Assembly: GCF_050433225.1 (NCBI RefSeq)
Contig: NZ_JBNPXQ010000010.1
Span: 1 to 64,000 of the forward strand
Reading direction: 5' to 3'
DNA: 64,000 nt
From: Sphingomonas_D zeicaulis
GTDB lineage: Bacteria > Pseudomonadota > Alphaproteobacteria > Sphingomonadales > Sphingomonadaceae
The position numbers and the translations under genes are program-made. Below the pieces are notes generated by a model. That model was not told the DNA's origin and made no database searches. It saw nothing but the letters and a program-made list of their open reading frames with translations. Every line of letters starts with the position of its first letter. Within the stretch, counting starts at the first letter, position 1. Below are positions 43,183-52,817 of the stretch, in pieces.

Positions 43183-46149
43183 ATGATTGGATCGCGCAAT
43201 GTAAGCTTTTTCCGACGAACGCATCGCAGGACATTGTTCTGCTCCACCATATTTGGAACGCTTCTGCTGGCTGCGGTGCAGCCTGTAGCGGCGCAGGAAG
43301 CCGAAAGCGTCACCGAACCGCAGCCGTCCGCAAGCGGCGATATTGTCGTTACCGGATCGCGTCTCGTCCGTTCGGACCTGACTGCACCCAGCCCGGTGAC
43401 CGTGGTCGGTGAATCCGAGATCAAGGCCTCGGGCAATGTCTCACTCGAAAAGACGCTCAACGAATTTCCGCAGCTCGCATCCGGCAACAATTCCGCTGCC
43501 AATATCGGTGGCGGCAGCGGCGTGCTTACCGTCAACCTGCGCGGCCTAAACCAGCCCGGTGCGCAGAGCCCGTCTTCCTCGCGCAGCCTCGTGCTCGTCA
43601 ACGGGCGCCGCTTCATTCCGGCGAACTCGGGCGGCGAAGTCGACCTTGCCTCGATTCCGGATTCGCTGATCAAGCGCGTCGAAATCATCACCGGCGGCGC
43701 ATCGGCGGTCTATGGTTCGGACGCGATCGCCGGCGCGGTCAATTTCATCCTCAACGACAAGTTCGAGGGTGTCGAAATGTCGGCGCAGTCGGGCATCACC
43801 GGCCGTGGCGATGCGGCGAGCTACAAGCTGGACCTCACCTATGGCGCCAGCACCGGCGACGGCCGTGGCAATGTGACGGTGGCCGCGACTTGGGCCAAGC
43901 AGGAGCCTTTCTTCCAGTCGTCTCGCGCCTATAGCCGCACGCCGCTGGCGGAGATCAATGGCGAACTCGTCTATTCCGGTTCGGGCAACATCCCGGGTAC
44001 ACGCATCGGCCTCAGCCAGGCGCAGCGCGATCAGCTCGTCGGCGTCAATGTCACTCCCACCGGGGCCTGCCCGAACATCACCGGCATCCGCTTCGGTGAG
44101 AATGGCACGCCCTTGCCCTATTGCCAGCCGCAGGACACCTATAATTACGCGCCGCTCAACTATTTGCAGCGCCCGCAGGAGCGTCGCAACATCTCCGCGC
44201 TCGCGCATTATGATGTCGGCGATCATGTCACCGTCTATGGCGAGGCGTTCTACATCAATTCGAAGAATGATTCCCGTCTGGCACCGGATTCCTTCGCGCC
44301 GGTTACGCCGGGTGCGGCCTCGCAGACCTTGCTCGTGCCCAATTATGCGACCAATCCGGGGCTGCCGGTTGCGGTGCGCAACTTCTTTGCCGCCAATACC
44401 GCGATCTTCGATCCCGATGGCGATGGCACCGCATCGGTCGTCGGTGCGGGCCGCCGCGCAGACGAACTCGGCACGCGCAATTCCTTCTATGAGCGCAACC
44501 AGCTTGCGTTCACGGGCGGCGTGCGCGGCGATTTTGACATGATCGGCCATAACTGGCGCTGGGATGCGTTCTACCAGTATCAGCGCAACCGCACCGATAC
44601 GCGCGCCGAAGGCGTAATCTCGCAGACCCGCCTCAGCCTCGGCCTCGATACGGTGACCAATGGCTCGGGCCAGGTGGTGTGCCGTACGCAGATCCTGGGC
44701 TGCGTGCCGGTCAATATCTTCGGTCTCAATGCGATTTCTCCCGAAGCCGGCGTGTTCCTCACGCCGATCCGCCGTTCCGAGGACGAGTTCGTCCGGCAGG
44801 TCGCCGGCGCCTCGATCAGCGGCACCTTGCTCGACCTGCCCGCCGGGCCGGTCGCGGTCGCGCTCGGTACCGAATATCGCAAGGATCGCTATGCGTTCAC
44901 GCCGAGCGCGCAGGATCTTGCCGGCGAATATGGCACCGGCTCGCAAAAGGCGCTGTCGGGCAGCTTCGACGTGAAGGAAGTGTTCGGCGAAATCCGCATA
45001 CCGATCCTTGGCGACATGCCCTTCATCGACACGCTCGCGTTCGAAGGCGCCGCCCGCTATTCGGATTATTCGACGGTGGGCGGGGTTTTCACCTGGAAGG
45101 CCGGCGGCGAATATGCGCCGGTCGACTGGATCCGCATCCGCGGCGCCTACAACGTCGCGATCCGCGCGCCCAACATCGGCGAACTCTATTCGGCGCGATC
45201 GATCGGCTATGTCGGCGGCGCCGACCCGTGCGCCCGCACCTCGGCCACGTCCGACACGCGCAGTGCGGCGGTCAAGGCGATCTGCGTCGCGACAGGCGTG
45301 CCCGCGAGTGACATCGACAATTTCTACCAGTCGGCGCTGGGCATGAACCAGGAGACGGGCGGCAATCCCAATCTGCTGGAGGAGACCAGCAAGACCTACA
45401 CGATCGGTGGCGTCATCTCTCCGCCCTTCCTGCGAGGGCTCAACATCACGGTCGACTATTACAACATCAAGATCGACGACGCCGTCGCTTCGATCAACAA
45501 CATCCAGACCCTCAACGACTGCCTCGCCAATGGCGACATCAACAGCACGACCTGCCAGGCGATCCGCCGCCTGCCCAACGGCCAGATCGACTATGTGATG
45601 GTCAACCTGCAGAATATCGGCTCGATCAAGGCCAAGGGCCTCGACGCGCAGGTGGACTATCGCACCTCGCTGCCGACCTTCTTCGGCGAGGATGCCAATC
45701 TCTCGCTGCAGGGCGTCGCCAGCTGGATGTTCGAACGCTCGATCCAGACGCTGTCGACCGCCGAGCCGCTCGACTGCGCCGGTCGCTATGGCGGCGGCTG
45801 TTCGCAGGGCAATGGCGGCTTCATCATCCCCGACTTCAAGCTGAACGTGAACGCATCCTACAACAATGGCCCGTTAACGTTGCGTGCGCAGGGCCGCATG
45901 GTCGGTGCGATCAAGCCCTACAAGACGGTGACGACCAGCATCGGCAAGCTCGACCCGGTCTGGTATTTCGATCTCTCGACCAACTATGAAGTGTCCGAGA
46001 ACTTCACCTTCTTCGGCGGTGTCGACAATGTGTTCGACAAGCAGCCGCCGATCCTCGGCACCACTTATGTCGGCGACGCCAATGTCGACATCTCGCTCTA
46101 CGACCTGATGGGGGTCCGCTTCTTTGCGGGTGCCCGCGTCAAATTCTGA
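43183..46149 (+). CDS. TonB-dependent outer-membrane receptor, peptide-type
   Basis: The 988-residue protein has a signal peptide (cleavage near V-A-A/Q-E at 37-38), a TonB-box-like D-I-V-V-T-G-S-R at 53-60, a plug with V-N-L-R-G-L, R-V-E-I-I-T-G-G-A-S-A-V-Y-G-S-D-A-I-A-G, and a long barrel ending in R-V-K-F. The plug wording (V-Y-G-S-D-A-I-A-G-A-V-N-F) belongs to the large receptor class linked to peptides and carbohydrates in sphingomonads. AGGGG lies eight bases before ATG 43183. Its place between M24, amidohydrolase and DUF885 genes suggests uptake of proline/hydroxyproline-rich oligopeptides. Confidence 0.92.
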   Translation: MIGSRNVSFFRRTHRRTLFCSTIFGTLLLAAVQPVAAQEAESVTEPQPSASGDIVVTGSRLVRSDLTAPSPVTVVGESEIKASGNVSLEKTLNEFPQLASGNNSAANIGGGSGVLTVNLRGLNQPGAQSPSSSRSLVLVNGRRFIPANSGGEVDLASIPDSLIKRVEIITGGASAVYGSDAIAGAVNFILNDKFEGVEMSAQSGITGRGDAASYKLDLTYGASTGDGRGNVTVAATWAKQEPFFQSSRAYSRTPLAEINGELVYSGSGNIPGTRIGLSQAQRDQLVGVNVTPTGACPNITGIRFGENGTPLPYCQPQDTYNYAPLNYLQRPQERRNISALAHYDVGDHVTVYGEAFYINSKNDSRLAPDSFAPVTPGAASQTLLVPNYATNPGLPVAVRNFFAANTAIFDPDGDGTASVVGAGRRADELGTRNSFYERNQLAFTGGVRGDFDMIGHNWRWDAFYQYQRNRTDTRAEGVISQTRLSLGLDTVTNGSGQVVCRTQILGCVPVNIFGLNAISPEAGVFLTPIRRSEDEFVRQVAGASISGTLLDLPAGPVAVALGTEYRKDRYAFTPSAQDLAGEYGTGSQKALSGSFDVKEVFGEIRIPILGDMPFIDTLAFEGAARYSDYSTVGGVFTWKAGGEYAPVDWIRIRGAYNVAIRAPNIGELYSARSIGYVGGADPCARTSATSDTRSAAVKAICVATGVPASDIDNFYQSALGMNQETGGNPNLLEETSKTYTIGGVISPPFLRGLNITVDYYNIKIDDAVASINNIQTLNDCLANGDINSTTCQAIRRLPNGQIDYVMVNLQNIGSIKAKGLDAQVDYRTSLPTFFGEDANLSLQGVASWMFERSIQTLSTAEPLDCAGRYGGGCSQGNGGFIIPDFKLNVNASYNNGPLTLRAQGRMVGAIKPYKTVTTSIGKLDPVWYFDLSTNYEVSENFTFFGGVDNVFDKQPPILGTTYVGDANVDISLYDLMGVRFFAGARVKF

Positions 46150-46162
46150 TCGATACCATAGC

Positions 46163-46194
46163 GCCGGCGGGCACTTCGGGGCCCGCCGGCTTTT
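46163..46194 (+). terminator. Rho-independent terminator or attenuator after the TonB receptor gene
   Basis: GCCGGCGGGC (46163-46172) pairs with GCCCGCCGGC (46181-46190) around an eight-base loop, followed by TTTTCCTT. It lies 13 bp after the receptor stop and 33 bp before the next gene, so it could set the ratio of receptor to downstream enzymes. Confidence 0.75.
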
Positions 46195-46226
46195 CCTTGC
46201 GCACCATCAACAGGGAATTCCGCGCC

Positions 46227-47864
46227 ATGCTCAAACTGCGCCACGCTCTGCTGCTCATGACCGCCTCGCTTGCCCTCGCCACGCCGACCGTGGCGCAGGC
46301 GGCGCCCGCCGGAACCGCGCCGCCGGACGCCATCCCCGCGCGCAAGGAAGGCGTCGGCCCCTATGCCCGCATCGTGCTGCGCAACGTGACGATCATCGAC
46401 GGCACCGGCGCACCTCCGCAGGGGCCTATCGACCTCGTCATCGAGAATGACCGCATCGCCCAGATCAAGAGCATCGGCGTGCCCAAGGCGATCGACGAAG
46501 GCGCACGCGCCGCCAAGGGCGATTATGAGATGGACCTGACCGGCTATACGGTGATGCCGGGCTTCGTCGACGGCCATGTCCACCTCCACAATATGGCGGA
46601 CGACCAGAAGGTGCCGTCCGAATATATCCTCAAGCTGTGGATGGCGAACGGCATCACCTCGGTGCGCGATCTCGGCAGCGGGCAGCCGATCGAATGGCTG
46701 AAGGGGATCAAGGATCGCTCCGCCCGCAACGAGATCGTCGCGCCGCGCATCGACATCTATCCCATGTTCCACCAGATCCGCACCACGCCGATCAACGATC
46801 CGGTGCAGGCGCGCCTTGCCATCCAGGAGGCCAAGAAGCGCGGCGCCGACGGCATCAAGTTCATCGGCGGTGCCGAGGATGTGCTGTTCGCCGCGATCGA
46901 GGAAACCAAGAAGATCGGGCTGCGCAGCACGATGCACCATGCCCAGCCCAGCGTCGCCTATGCCAATGTGCTGACCACCTCGGCGCACGGCCTGGAATCG
47001 ATGGAGCATTGGTACGGGCTGCCCGAGGCGATGTTCACCGACAAGCGCATCCAGGCCTGGCCCGCCGACTTCATCAACAATGACGAGCAGATGCGCTTCG
47101 GCGAATCCGGCCGGCTGTGGGCGCAGACCGCCAAGCCCGGATCGGACAAGTGGAACGAGGTGATGGACACCTTGCTGGAACGCAATTTCGCGCTCGATCC
47201 CACCTTCACCGCCTATCTCACCAGCCGCGATTTCATGCGGATGAGCCGCGCGGAATGGCATGCCGACTATACCCTGCCGGGGCTGTGGGATTTCTACCGC
47301 CCCAGCCGCGTCAACCACGGCGCCTATTGGTTCGACTGGACCACCGAAGACGAGATGGCATGGAAGGAGAATTACCGGCTGTGGATGCAGTTCGTGAACG
47401 AGTACAAGAATCGCGGCGGGCTCGTCTCGGTCGGCAGCGATTCCGGCTACATCTATAATCTCTACGGCTTCGGCTACATCCAGGAGATGGAGCTGATGCG
47501 CGAGGCCGGCTTCTCGCCGCTCGAGGTGATCCACGCCGCGACGCAGGTCGGCGCCAAGGTGCTCGGCCATGAGGATCAGGTCGGCACGATCCGCGTCGGG
47601 CGCAAGGCGGACCTCGCCATCGTCAAGGGCAATCCCGCCGCCAACATGAAGCTGCTGTTCGGCACCGGCACGATCAAGCTCAACGACGACACCGGCAAGG
47701 TCGAGCGGATCGGCGGCATCGCCTACACCGTGAAGGACGGCATCATCTATGACGCCGCGGACCTGCGCCGACAGCTTCGCGACATGGTGAACAAGTCCAA
47801 GGCCGAGCGCGGCATGCCCCCCGGCATCATGACCATCGTCAACGCCGAGCCGGCGGCGAACTGA
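46227..47864 (+). CDS. Exported amidohydrolase-family protein (peptidase M38-like)
   Basis: The 545-residue protein has a signal peptide (1-26, V-A-Q-A) and a long amidohydrolase barrel: D-G-H-V-H-L-H, the lysine segment D-G-I-K-F-I-G-G, T-M-H-H-A-Q, a large insert (about 270-370), and V-S-V-G-S-D-S-G-Y near the end. It is longer than usual family members because of the insert. Family relatives are dipeptidases or deacylases. ATG 46227 is chosen since the signal starts there; AGGGA is 12 bases upstream. The DUF885 gene follows after 32 bp. Confidence 0.83.
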   Translation: MLKLRHALLLMTASLALATPTVAQAAPAGTAPPDAIPARKEGVGPYARIVLRNVTIIDGTGAPPQGPIDLVIENDRIAQIKSIGVPKAIDEGARAAKGDYEMDLTGYTVMPGFVDGHVHLHNMADDQKVPSEYILKLWMANGITSVRDLGSGQPIEWLKGIKDRSARNEIVAPRIDIYPMFHQIRTTPINDPVQARLAIQEAKKRGADGIKFIGGAEDVLFAAIEETKKIGLRSTMHHAQPSVAYANVLTTSAHGLESMEHWYGLPEAMFTDKRIQAWPADFINNDEQMRFGESGRLWAQTAKPGSDKWNEVMDTLLERNFALDPTFTAYLTSRDFMRMSRAEWHADYTLPGLWDFYRPSRVNHGAYWFDWTTEDEMAWKENYRLWMQFVNEYKNRGGLVSVGSDSGYIYNLYGFGYIQEMELMREAGFSPLEVIHAATQVGAKVLGHEDQVGTIRVGRKADLAIVKGNPAANMKLLFGTGTIKLNDDTGKVERIGGIAYTVKDGIIYDAADLRRQLRDMVNKSKAERGMPPGIMTIVNAEPAAN

Positions 47865-47896
47865 TCGGCGTACCGCCGCGACCACGGAGGAATGAG

Positions 47897-49654
47897 ATGA
47901 GAAGCTTCACGCTCGCCATGGTGGCGGCAGCGGTCGTGGCGGCTTCGCCTGCCCATGCGCAGGAGGCCGATGCGCGCCTCAAGGCGCTGTACGAACGCGA
48001 GTGGACCTGGCGCCAGACCGAACTGGCGCGGGTGAAGGACGCGAGCGGCCGCTGGATCGACGGCGCGGACCATCTTCCGCGCGTCGATGCCGCGTCGCAG
48101 GCCGCGCGGCTCGCCTATTGGGACAAGGCGCTCGCCGAGCTGAAGGCGATCCCGCTCGACCAGCTCTCGGCGGAAGAGAAGGTCAATTACGCGATCTTCA
48201 AGGCCTCGGTGGAAACGCTCGCCACCAACATCCGCTACAAGACCTATGAAGCGCCTTTCAACGCCGACACCTTCTTCTGGGCGGGGCTCCACCCGCGCTC
48301 GGGCGGCTTCGCGACGGTTGCCGCCTACCGCGCCTATATCGCGCGGATGCGGGACATTCCGCGCTATTTCGACGAGCAGACCGCGAACATGCGCGCCGGG
48401 CTCAAGCGCGGCTACAGCGTGCCACGCATCGTCGTTACCGGCCGCGACGCGACGATCGTGCCCTACGCCGAAGCGGGCGCCGACAATCCCTTCATGGCGC
48501 CGTTCGCCGCGATTCCCGGCTCGATCCCGGCGGCGGAGCAGGCCGCGCTGAAGGCAGAGGCCGAGGGCGTGGTGCGCGATACGGTGGTTCCCGCCTATGC
48601 GAAGCTGCTCGGCTTCATTCGCAACGATTATATGAAGCAGGCGCGTACCACGCTGGCGGGCGAGAAGATGCCCGGCGGCGCCGCCTTCTACCAGGCGCAG
48701 ATCAAGGGCTTCACCACGCTGGATCTCACCGCCGAGCAGATCCACGAAATGGGCAAGAAGGAAGTCGCGCGGATCTCTGCCGAGATGGAGGCGGTGAAGG
48801 CCGACACCGGCTTCAAGGGCAGCATGGCCGAATTCCTCGTCTTCCTGCGCACCGATCCGCAATTCTATCCGAAGACGCCGAAGGAATTGCTGTCTTTCTC
48901 CGCCTATGTCGCCAAGCGCGTGGATGGCGTGCTGGCGGATTATATCGGGTTCCTGCCGCGGCGGCGCTTCACGATCCTGCCCGTGCCGCCGGCGCTGGCG
49001 CCGATCTATACGGGCGGTCGCGGCGGCCTCGAAAGCTGCCTGATGAACACCTATGACCTGCCCTCACGGCCGCTCTACACGCTGACCGCGCTGACATTGC
49101 ACGAATGCAATCCAGGACACAGCTTCCAGGCCGCGGTTGCCGCGGAAGCCAAGGGCCGGCCCGACTTCCGCCGCCAGACCAGTTTCTCAGGTTATGGCGA
49201 GGGCTGGGCGCTCTATCTCGAATGGCTGGGTACCAAGATGGGCGTCTACGACACGCCCTATGAGAATTTCGGCCGGCTTTCCTACGAGATCTGGCGCGCC
49301 TCCCGCCTGGTGATTGACACCGGCATCCACCATTATGGCTGGAGCCGAGAGCAGGCGCAGCAATATATGCGCGATCACACCGCCCATTCGGAGCGCGAGA
49401 TCGAAACCGAGATCGACCGCTATATCGCGTGGCCGGGGCAGGCGCTCGCCTATAAGCTGGGCGAGATGCTGATCCGCCGCAAGCGCGCCGAGGCCGAGGC
49501 GAAGCTCGGCACAGCCTTCGACCAGCGCGCCTTCCACGATTGCATCCTGTCGCTGGGATCGGTGCCGCTCGACGTGCTCGAGGCGCGGCTCGACCAGTTC
49601 ATCGCCGATGGCGGCACCTTGCCCGAAGGCTGGAACCCCGCACTTCCCGAATAG
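47897..49654 (+). CDS. DUF885-family exported metalloprotein, probable peptidase
   Basis: The 585-residue protein has a signal peptide (1-22, A-H-A-Q) and the DUF885 core: T-L-H-E-C-N-P-G-H-S-F-Q (about residues 397-408), followed by S-G-Y-G-E-G-W-A-L-Y near 430. The H-E-x-x-x-x-H spacing and a downstream Glu form a likely zinc site, as in gluzincin-like carboxypeptidases. GGAGG precedes ATG 47897. It is the last gene of the operon before a strong terminator. It probably trims peptides in the periplasm. Confidence 0.82.
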   Translation: MRSFTLAMVAAAVVAASPAHAQEADARLKALYEREWTWRQTELARVKDASGRWIDGADHLPRVDAASQAARLAYWDKALAELKAIPLDQLSAEEKVNYAIFKASVETLATNIRYKTYEAPFNADTFFWAGLHPRSGGFATVAAYRAYIARMRDIPRYFDEQTANMRAGLKRGYSVPRIVVTGRDATIVPYAEAGADNPFMAPFAAIPGSIPAAEQAALKAEAEGVVRDTVVPAYAKLLGFIRNDYMKQARTTLAGEKMPGGAAFYQAQIKGFTTLDLTAEQIHEMGKKEVARISAEMEAVKADTGFKGSMAEFLVFLRTDPQFYPKTPKELLSFSAYVAKRVDGVLADYIGFLPRRRFTILPVPPALAPIYTGGRGGLESCLMNTYDLPSRPLYTLTALTLHECNPGHSFQAAVAAEAKGRPDFRRQTSFSGYGEGWALYLEWLGTKMGVYDTPYENFGRLSYEIWRASRLVIDTGIHHYGWSREQAQQYMRDHTAHSEREIETEIDRYIAWPGQALAYKLGEMLIRRKRAEAEAKLGTAFDQRAFHDCILSLGSVPLDVLEARLDQFIADGGTLPEGWNPALPE

Positions 49655-49680
49655 TCGGCAGGGCCGGACCGGCCGGCTAT

Positions 49681-49719
49681 CCACGGGTCGATGAGCGGTG
49701 CTCATCGACCCGTGGTTTT
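49681..49719 (+). terminator. Strong rho-independent terminator after the DUF885 gene
   Basis: A 16-bp perfect stem, CCACGGGTCGATGAGC (49681-49696) with GCTCATCGACCCGTGG (49700-49715), has a GGT loop and is followed by TTTTAT. It separates the plus-strand operon from the converging amidohydrolase gene. Confidence 0.88.
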
Positions 49720-49745
49720 ATCCTGTTTCCGTCTCCCTGCGGGAT

Positions 49746-51242
49746 TTATACGAAGTTGATGGTCGCACCGTCGCGGTTGATCCGGGTCGATGCCTCGTTG
49801 ATCTTCGCCTTCAGCGCTTTCATGTTCACGCCCACCATTGCGCCGCCGCGCTTGCGGACGACGCCGGCGATCCACACCGTGTCGATATCGGGCTGGTTGG
49901 CATAGTTGGCGACGCGATCCGCGAGCGGGCCGACGATCGGGAAATTGATGCGGTCGGTTCGCAGCAGCAGCAGGTCCGCGCGCTTGCCGACGCTGATCGT
50001 GCCGGTCACGCCCTCCTCGCGGATCGCGCGGGCGCCGAGGCGGGTGACGAAATCGAGCGCATCCTCACCCTGGTAGCGCGCAGCGATCGCCTTGCCCTCG
50101 TCCGTGCGGAACAGATTGTAGAAGGCGCCGCGGACATGCTGGAAATAATCATGGGTGAAGGCGAGCGCGCCATCGACGCCGATGCCCACCGCGACGCCCA
50201 TTTCGCGCGCACGGCCGTGGACGGAGGGGTAGGGATAGCTGTGCTCGCCCATCGTGGTGGAGCAGATCATCGTCCCCGTATCGCGGCACAGCGCCAGTTC
50301 GGCGTCGGTCATGCCGTTGCCATGGGTGACGTGATAGTCGGGGCCAAGCAGCCCCGCAGGGCCGAGCTGCTCGAACTGGTTGAAAAGGTCGGGCGCCAGC
50401 ACCTCTTTCGCGCGATGATGATGCTGCGCGACGATGTGCGGCTGATAGGATCGCGCCTTGGCGAACTCGGCGGCCAGATCCTTTATCGGGCGGCCGTTCA
50501 TGCCGGGGCTGAGGCACAGGCCGAAGCGGATGAGCCCGTCCGTGCCGGTGAACACCAGTTGGCGCAGTTGCTTGACGGTGCGCCAGTGGATGTCGTCGGC
50601 GGGCGCGTTGCGCATCGCATTGGCATCCGCCATACGCACCGTGTCCCCCGCCTCGTAGGTGGGGCTGTGCGACACCTGATAGCAGAAGGTGCCGGCGATG
50701 CCGGAGTCTATCAGCCCGCGTGCGCCCTGCTCGGCGAGTTCGGCGGTGTGGAAGATATGGCAATAGTCGATGACCGAGGTGACGCCGGAATCGATCGCCT
50801 GGATCGCGCTGGCGTATTGCGCCAGCCACGCATCCTCCGGCCGATAGCAGACCATCGTCCGCAGCTTGTACTCGTTATAATTGCCGATGCTGCGTGAGAT
50901 CTTGGCGATCACACCATTGTCCATCCCCTCCCACATATGGCGGTGGCCATCGATCATGCCGGGCATCAGGATCATGCCGCGGCCGTCGACCAGCTCGGCA
51001 TCGTCCGCGCGCAGCCCCTTGCCGACCGCGGCGATACGGCCCTTATCGATCAGCACGTCGCCGGCGGTGATCTCACCGAGCGCCCTGTCCATGGTGATGA
51101 TGTCGGCGCCGCGGATCAGAGTGCGCCGCGCGGGGCTCAGCTTGTCCATCGTTTTGGGTGTGGCGGCAAGGGTGGGGCGAATTGCCGCTGCGGCGAGCGC
51201 GGAGGTTGCGAGGCCGAGAAAGGCTTTGCGGGTGAGTTGCAT
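49746..51242 (-). CDS. Exported amidohydrolase (TrzN/AtzB- or deaminase-like) with Tat-like signal
   Basis: The 498-residue protein starts with T-R-K-A-F-L-G and an alanine-rich stretch, which resembles a twin-arginine signal with the second Arg as Lys. The barrel has D-G-H100-R-H102-M, a central H-I-V-A-Q-H-H-H, T-H-G-N-G-M and G-V-D-G near residue 378. The layout belongs to the nucleobase-deaminase/chlorohydrolase branch, so an N-ring or N-acyl substrate is possible. It lies 80 bp after the amino-acid permease gene on the same strand and probably belongs to the hydroxyproline operon. Confidence 0.83.
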   Translation of the reverse strand: MQLTRKAFLGLATSALAAAAIRPTLAATPKTMDKLSPARRTLIRGADIITMDRALGEITAGDVLIDKGRIAAVGKGLRADDAELVDGRGMILMPGMIDGHRHMWEGMDNGVIAKISRSIGNYNEYKLRTMVCYRPEDAWLAQYASAIQAIDSGVTSVIDYCHIFHTAELAEQGARGLIDSGIAGTFCYQVSHSPTYEAGDTVRMADANAMRNAPADDIHWRTVKQLRQLVFTGTDGLIRFGLCLSPGMNGRPIKDLAAEFAKARSYQPHIVAQHHHRAKEVLAPDLFNQFEQLGPAGLLGPDYHVTHGNGMTDAELALCRDTGTMICSTTMGEHSYPYPSVHGRAREMGVAVGIGVDGALAFTHDYFQHVRGAFYNLFRTDEGKAIAARYQGEDALDFVTRLGARAIREEGVTGTISVGKRADLLLLRTDRINFPIVGPLADRVANYANQPDIDTVWIAGVVRKRGGAMVGVNMKALKAKINEASTRINRDGATINFV

Positions 51243-51322
51243 GTCGCTGTTCCCCCTCTTGCAGAGAATTTCGTGTCACGCCGAACTGCCCTCTTTCCGT
51301 GGGGGGAGAGGGCTTTATTTGC

Positions 51323-52762
51323 TCAAGCCGGCAACCCCGCTTCGCTGGCACCCACCCCGGTCGTCGAGATCACGCTGCGATTACGGCCATAGGCGAAGTA
51401 GATGATCAGCCCGATCGCGTTCCAGATCAGGAAGTTGATCAAGGTCGAGCTCGGCAGGCTGAACAGCAGATAGAGGCAGCCGAGCACCGCCAGCGTCCCC
51501 ACCAGATAGGGCGCCGGGCAGCGGAACACGCGGATGAGTTCGGGCGAGCGGCGGCGCAGGACCATCAGGCAGAGGCCCACCGCGATGAACGCGATCAGGG
51601 TGCCGGCATTGGCGAGCGCGGCGATCTCGTCCAGCCGGAACAGGCCGGCGGCGACCGCGACGAACAGCCCGGTGATGATCGTGATCAGCTTGGGCGAGCC
51701 ATTGGCCGACACTTGGCTCAGCCGCCGCGGCAGCAGCCCGTCTCGGGACATCACGAAGAAGATGCGGCTCTGGCCATACATCATGACGAGGATGACGGAG
51801 GGCAGGGCGATCAGCGCCGCCAGCGCCACCAGATAGGCAACGGTCGGCTGGCCGAGCGTGCGCAGCACCAGCGCGAGCGGTTCGGGCGAGTTGGCGAGGG
51901 TCAGATAGGGCAGGGCGCCGATCGCGGCGATTGCCACCAGCATGTAGATCAATGTGCAGACCGCCATCGATCCCATGATGCCGATCGTCAGATCCCGCCC
52001 CGGATTCTTGGCTTCCTCGGCCGAGGTCGCGACCGCATCGAAACCGTAGAAGGCGAAGAAGACGATCGCCGCCGCGGCCATCACCCCGCGCGGCGCGCCG
52101 GCCACCTCGGTGCTGCCGAAGCCATAGGGCATGAAGGGGGTGAGATTGTCCGCATTGAACGCGGGCAGCGCGAAGACCACGAAGATGCTGAGCGCGACCA
52201 GCTTGATGATGACGAGGACGATGTTCAGCGTCGCGCTCTCCCGTGTGCCCGCCAGCAACATGCCCATCACCGTCAGCGACACCAGCACCGCGGGCAGGTT
52301 GACGATGCCGCCGCCATGGGGCCCCGCGAGCAGCATCGCGGGCAGTTCGATCCCCGCCGATTGCACCCAGCCCACCAGATAGCCGCCCCAGCCGACCGCC
52401 ACGGTGGAGCAGGCCAGCGAATATTCGAGGATCAGGCTCCAGCCGACCACCCAGGCCAGCGCCTCGCCGAGCACCGAATAGGTATAGGTATAGGCGCTGC
52501 CCGCGGTCGGGATCATCGTCGCGAGTTCGGCATAAGCGAGCGCGGCGCAGGCGCAGACCGCGCCGGCGATGGCGAAGGCCAGGATCACCGCCGGCCCGGC
52601 GCGATCGGCGCCGACGCCGGTGAGCGTATAGATGCCCGTGCCGACGATCGCGCCCACGCCAAGCGCGATCAGATGGGGCCAGCTCAGCGTCGCCTTCAGG
52701 CTGCGGCCATGCTGCTTCGTTTCGCCGCTGTCGATCGGTTTGATCGGCCCGAGCAGACCCAT
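51323..52762 (-). CDS. APC-superfamily amino-acid permease
   Basis: The 479-residue inner-membrane protein has about 12 segments and the cationic/neutral amino-acid transporter motifs G-V-G-A-I-V-G-T-G-I-Y near residue 36 and the conserved F-F-A-F-Y-G-F-D-A-V-A-T-S-A-E-E near 245. The frame is open further upstream, but GGGGG lies 10 bases before ATG 52762 and the protein begins normally there. It follows the epimerase gene by 55 bp. A proline or hydroxyproline role is inferred from the operon. Confidence 0.88.
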   Translation of the reverse strand: MGLLGPIKPIDSGETKQHGRSLKATLSWPHLIALGVGAIVGTGIYTLTGVGADRAGPAVILAFAIAGAVCACAALAYAELATMIPTAGSAYTYTYSVLGEALAWVVGWSLILEYSLACSTVAVGWGGYLVGWVQSAGIELPAMLLAGPHGGGIVNLPAVLVSLTVMGMLLAGTRESATLNIVLVIIKLVALSIFVVFALPAFNADNLTPFMPYGFGSTEVAGAPRGVMAAAAIVFFAFYGFDAVATSAEEAKNPGRDLTIGIMGSMAVCTLIYMLVAIAAIGALPYLTLANSPEPLALVLRTLGQPTVAYLVALAALIALPSVILVMMYGQSRIFFVMSRDGLLPRRLSQVSANGSPKLITIITGLFVAVAAGLFRLDEIAALANAGTLIAFIAVGLCLMVLRRRSPELIRVFRCPAPYLVGTLAVLGCLYLLFSLPSSTLINFLIWNAIGLIIYFAYGRNRSVISTTGVGASEAGLPA

Positions 52763-52817
52763 ATGCGCTACCCCCTGTTCGTGGTTATGGCTGTGTGATT
52801 GCGGCCATTGCGGCCTG

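Noticed and set aside
46098..47885. A 595-codon open frame on the minus strand
   Set aside because: It mirrors the exported amidohydrolase gene and has no credible protein features.
51299..52798. A 499-codon plus-strand frame rich in Asp, Arg, Gln and His
   Set aside because: It is the mirror image of the hydrophobic permease gene; antisense of membrane codons gives such a composition.
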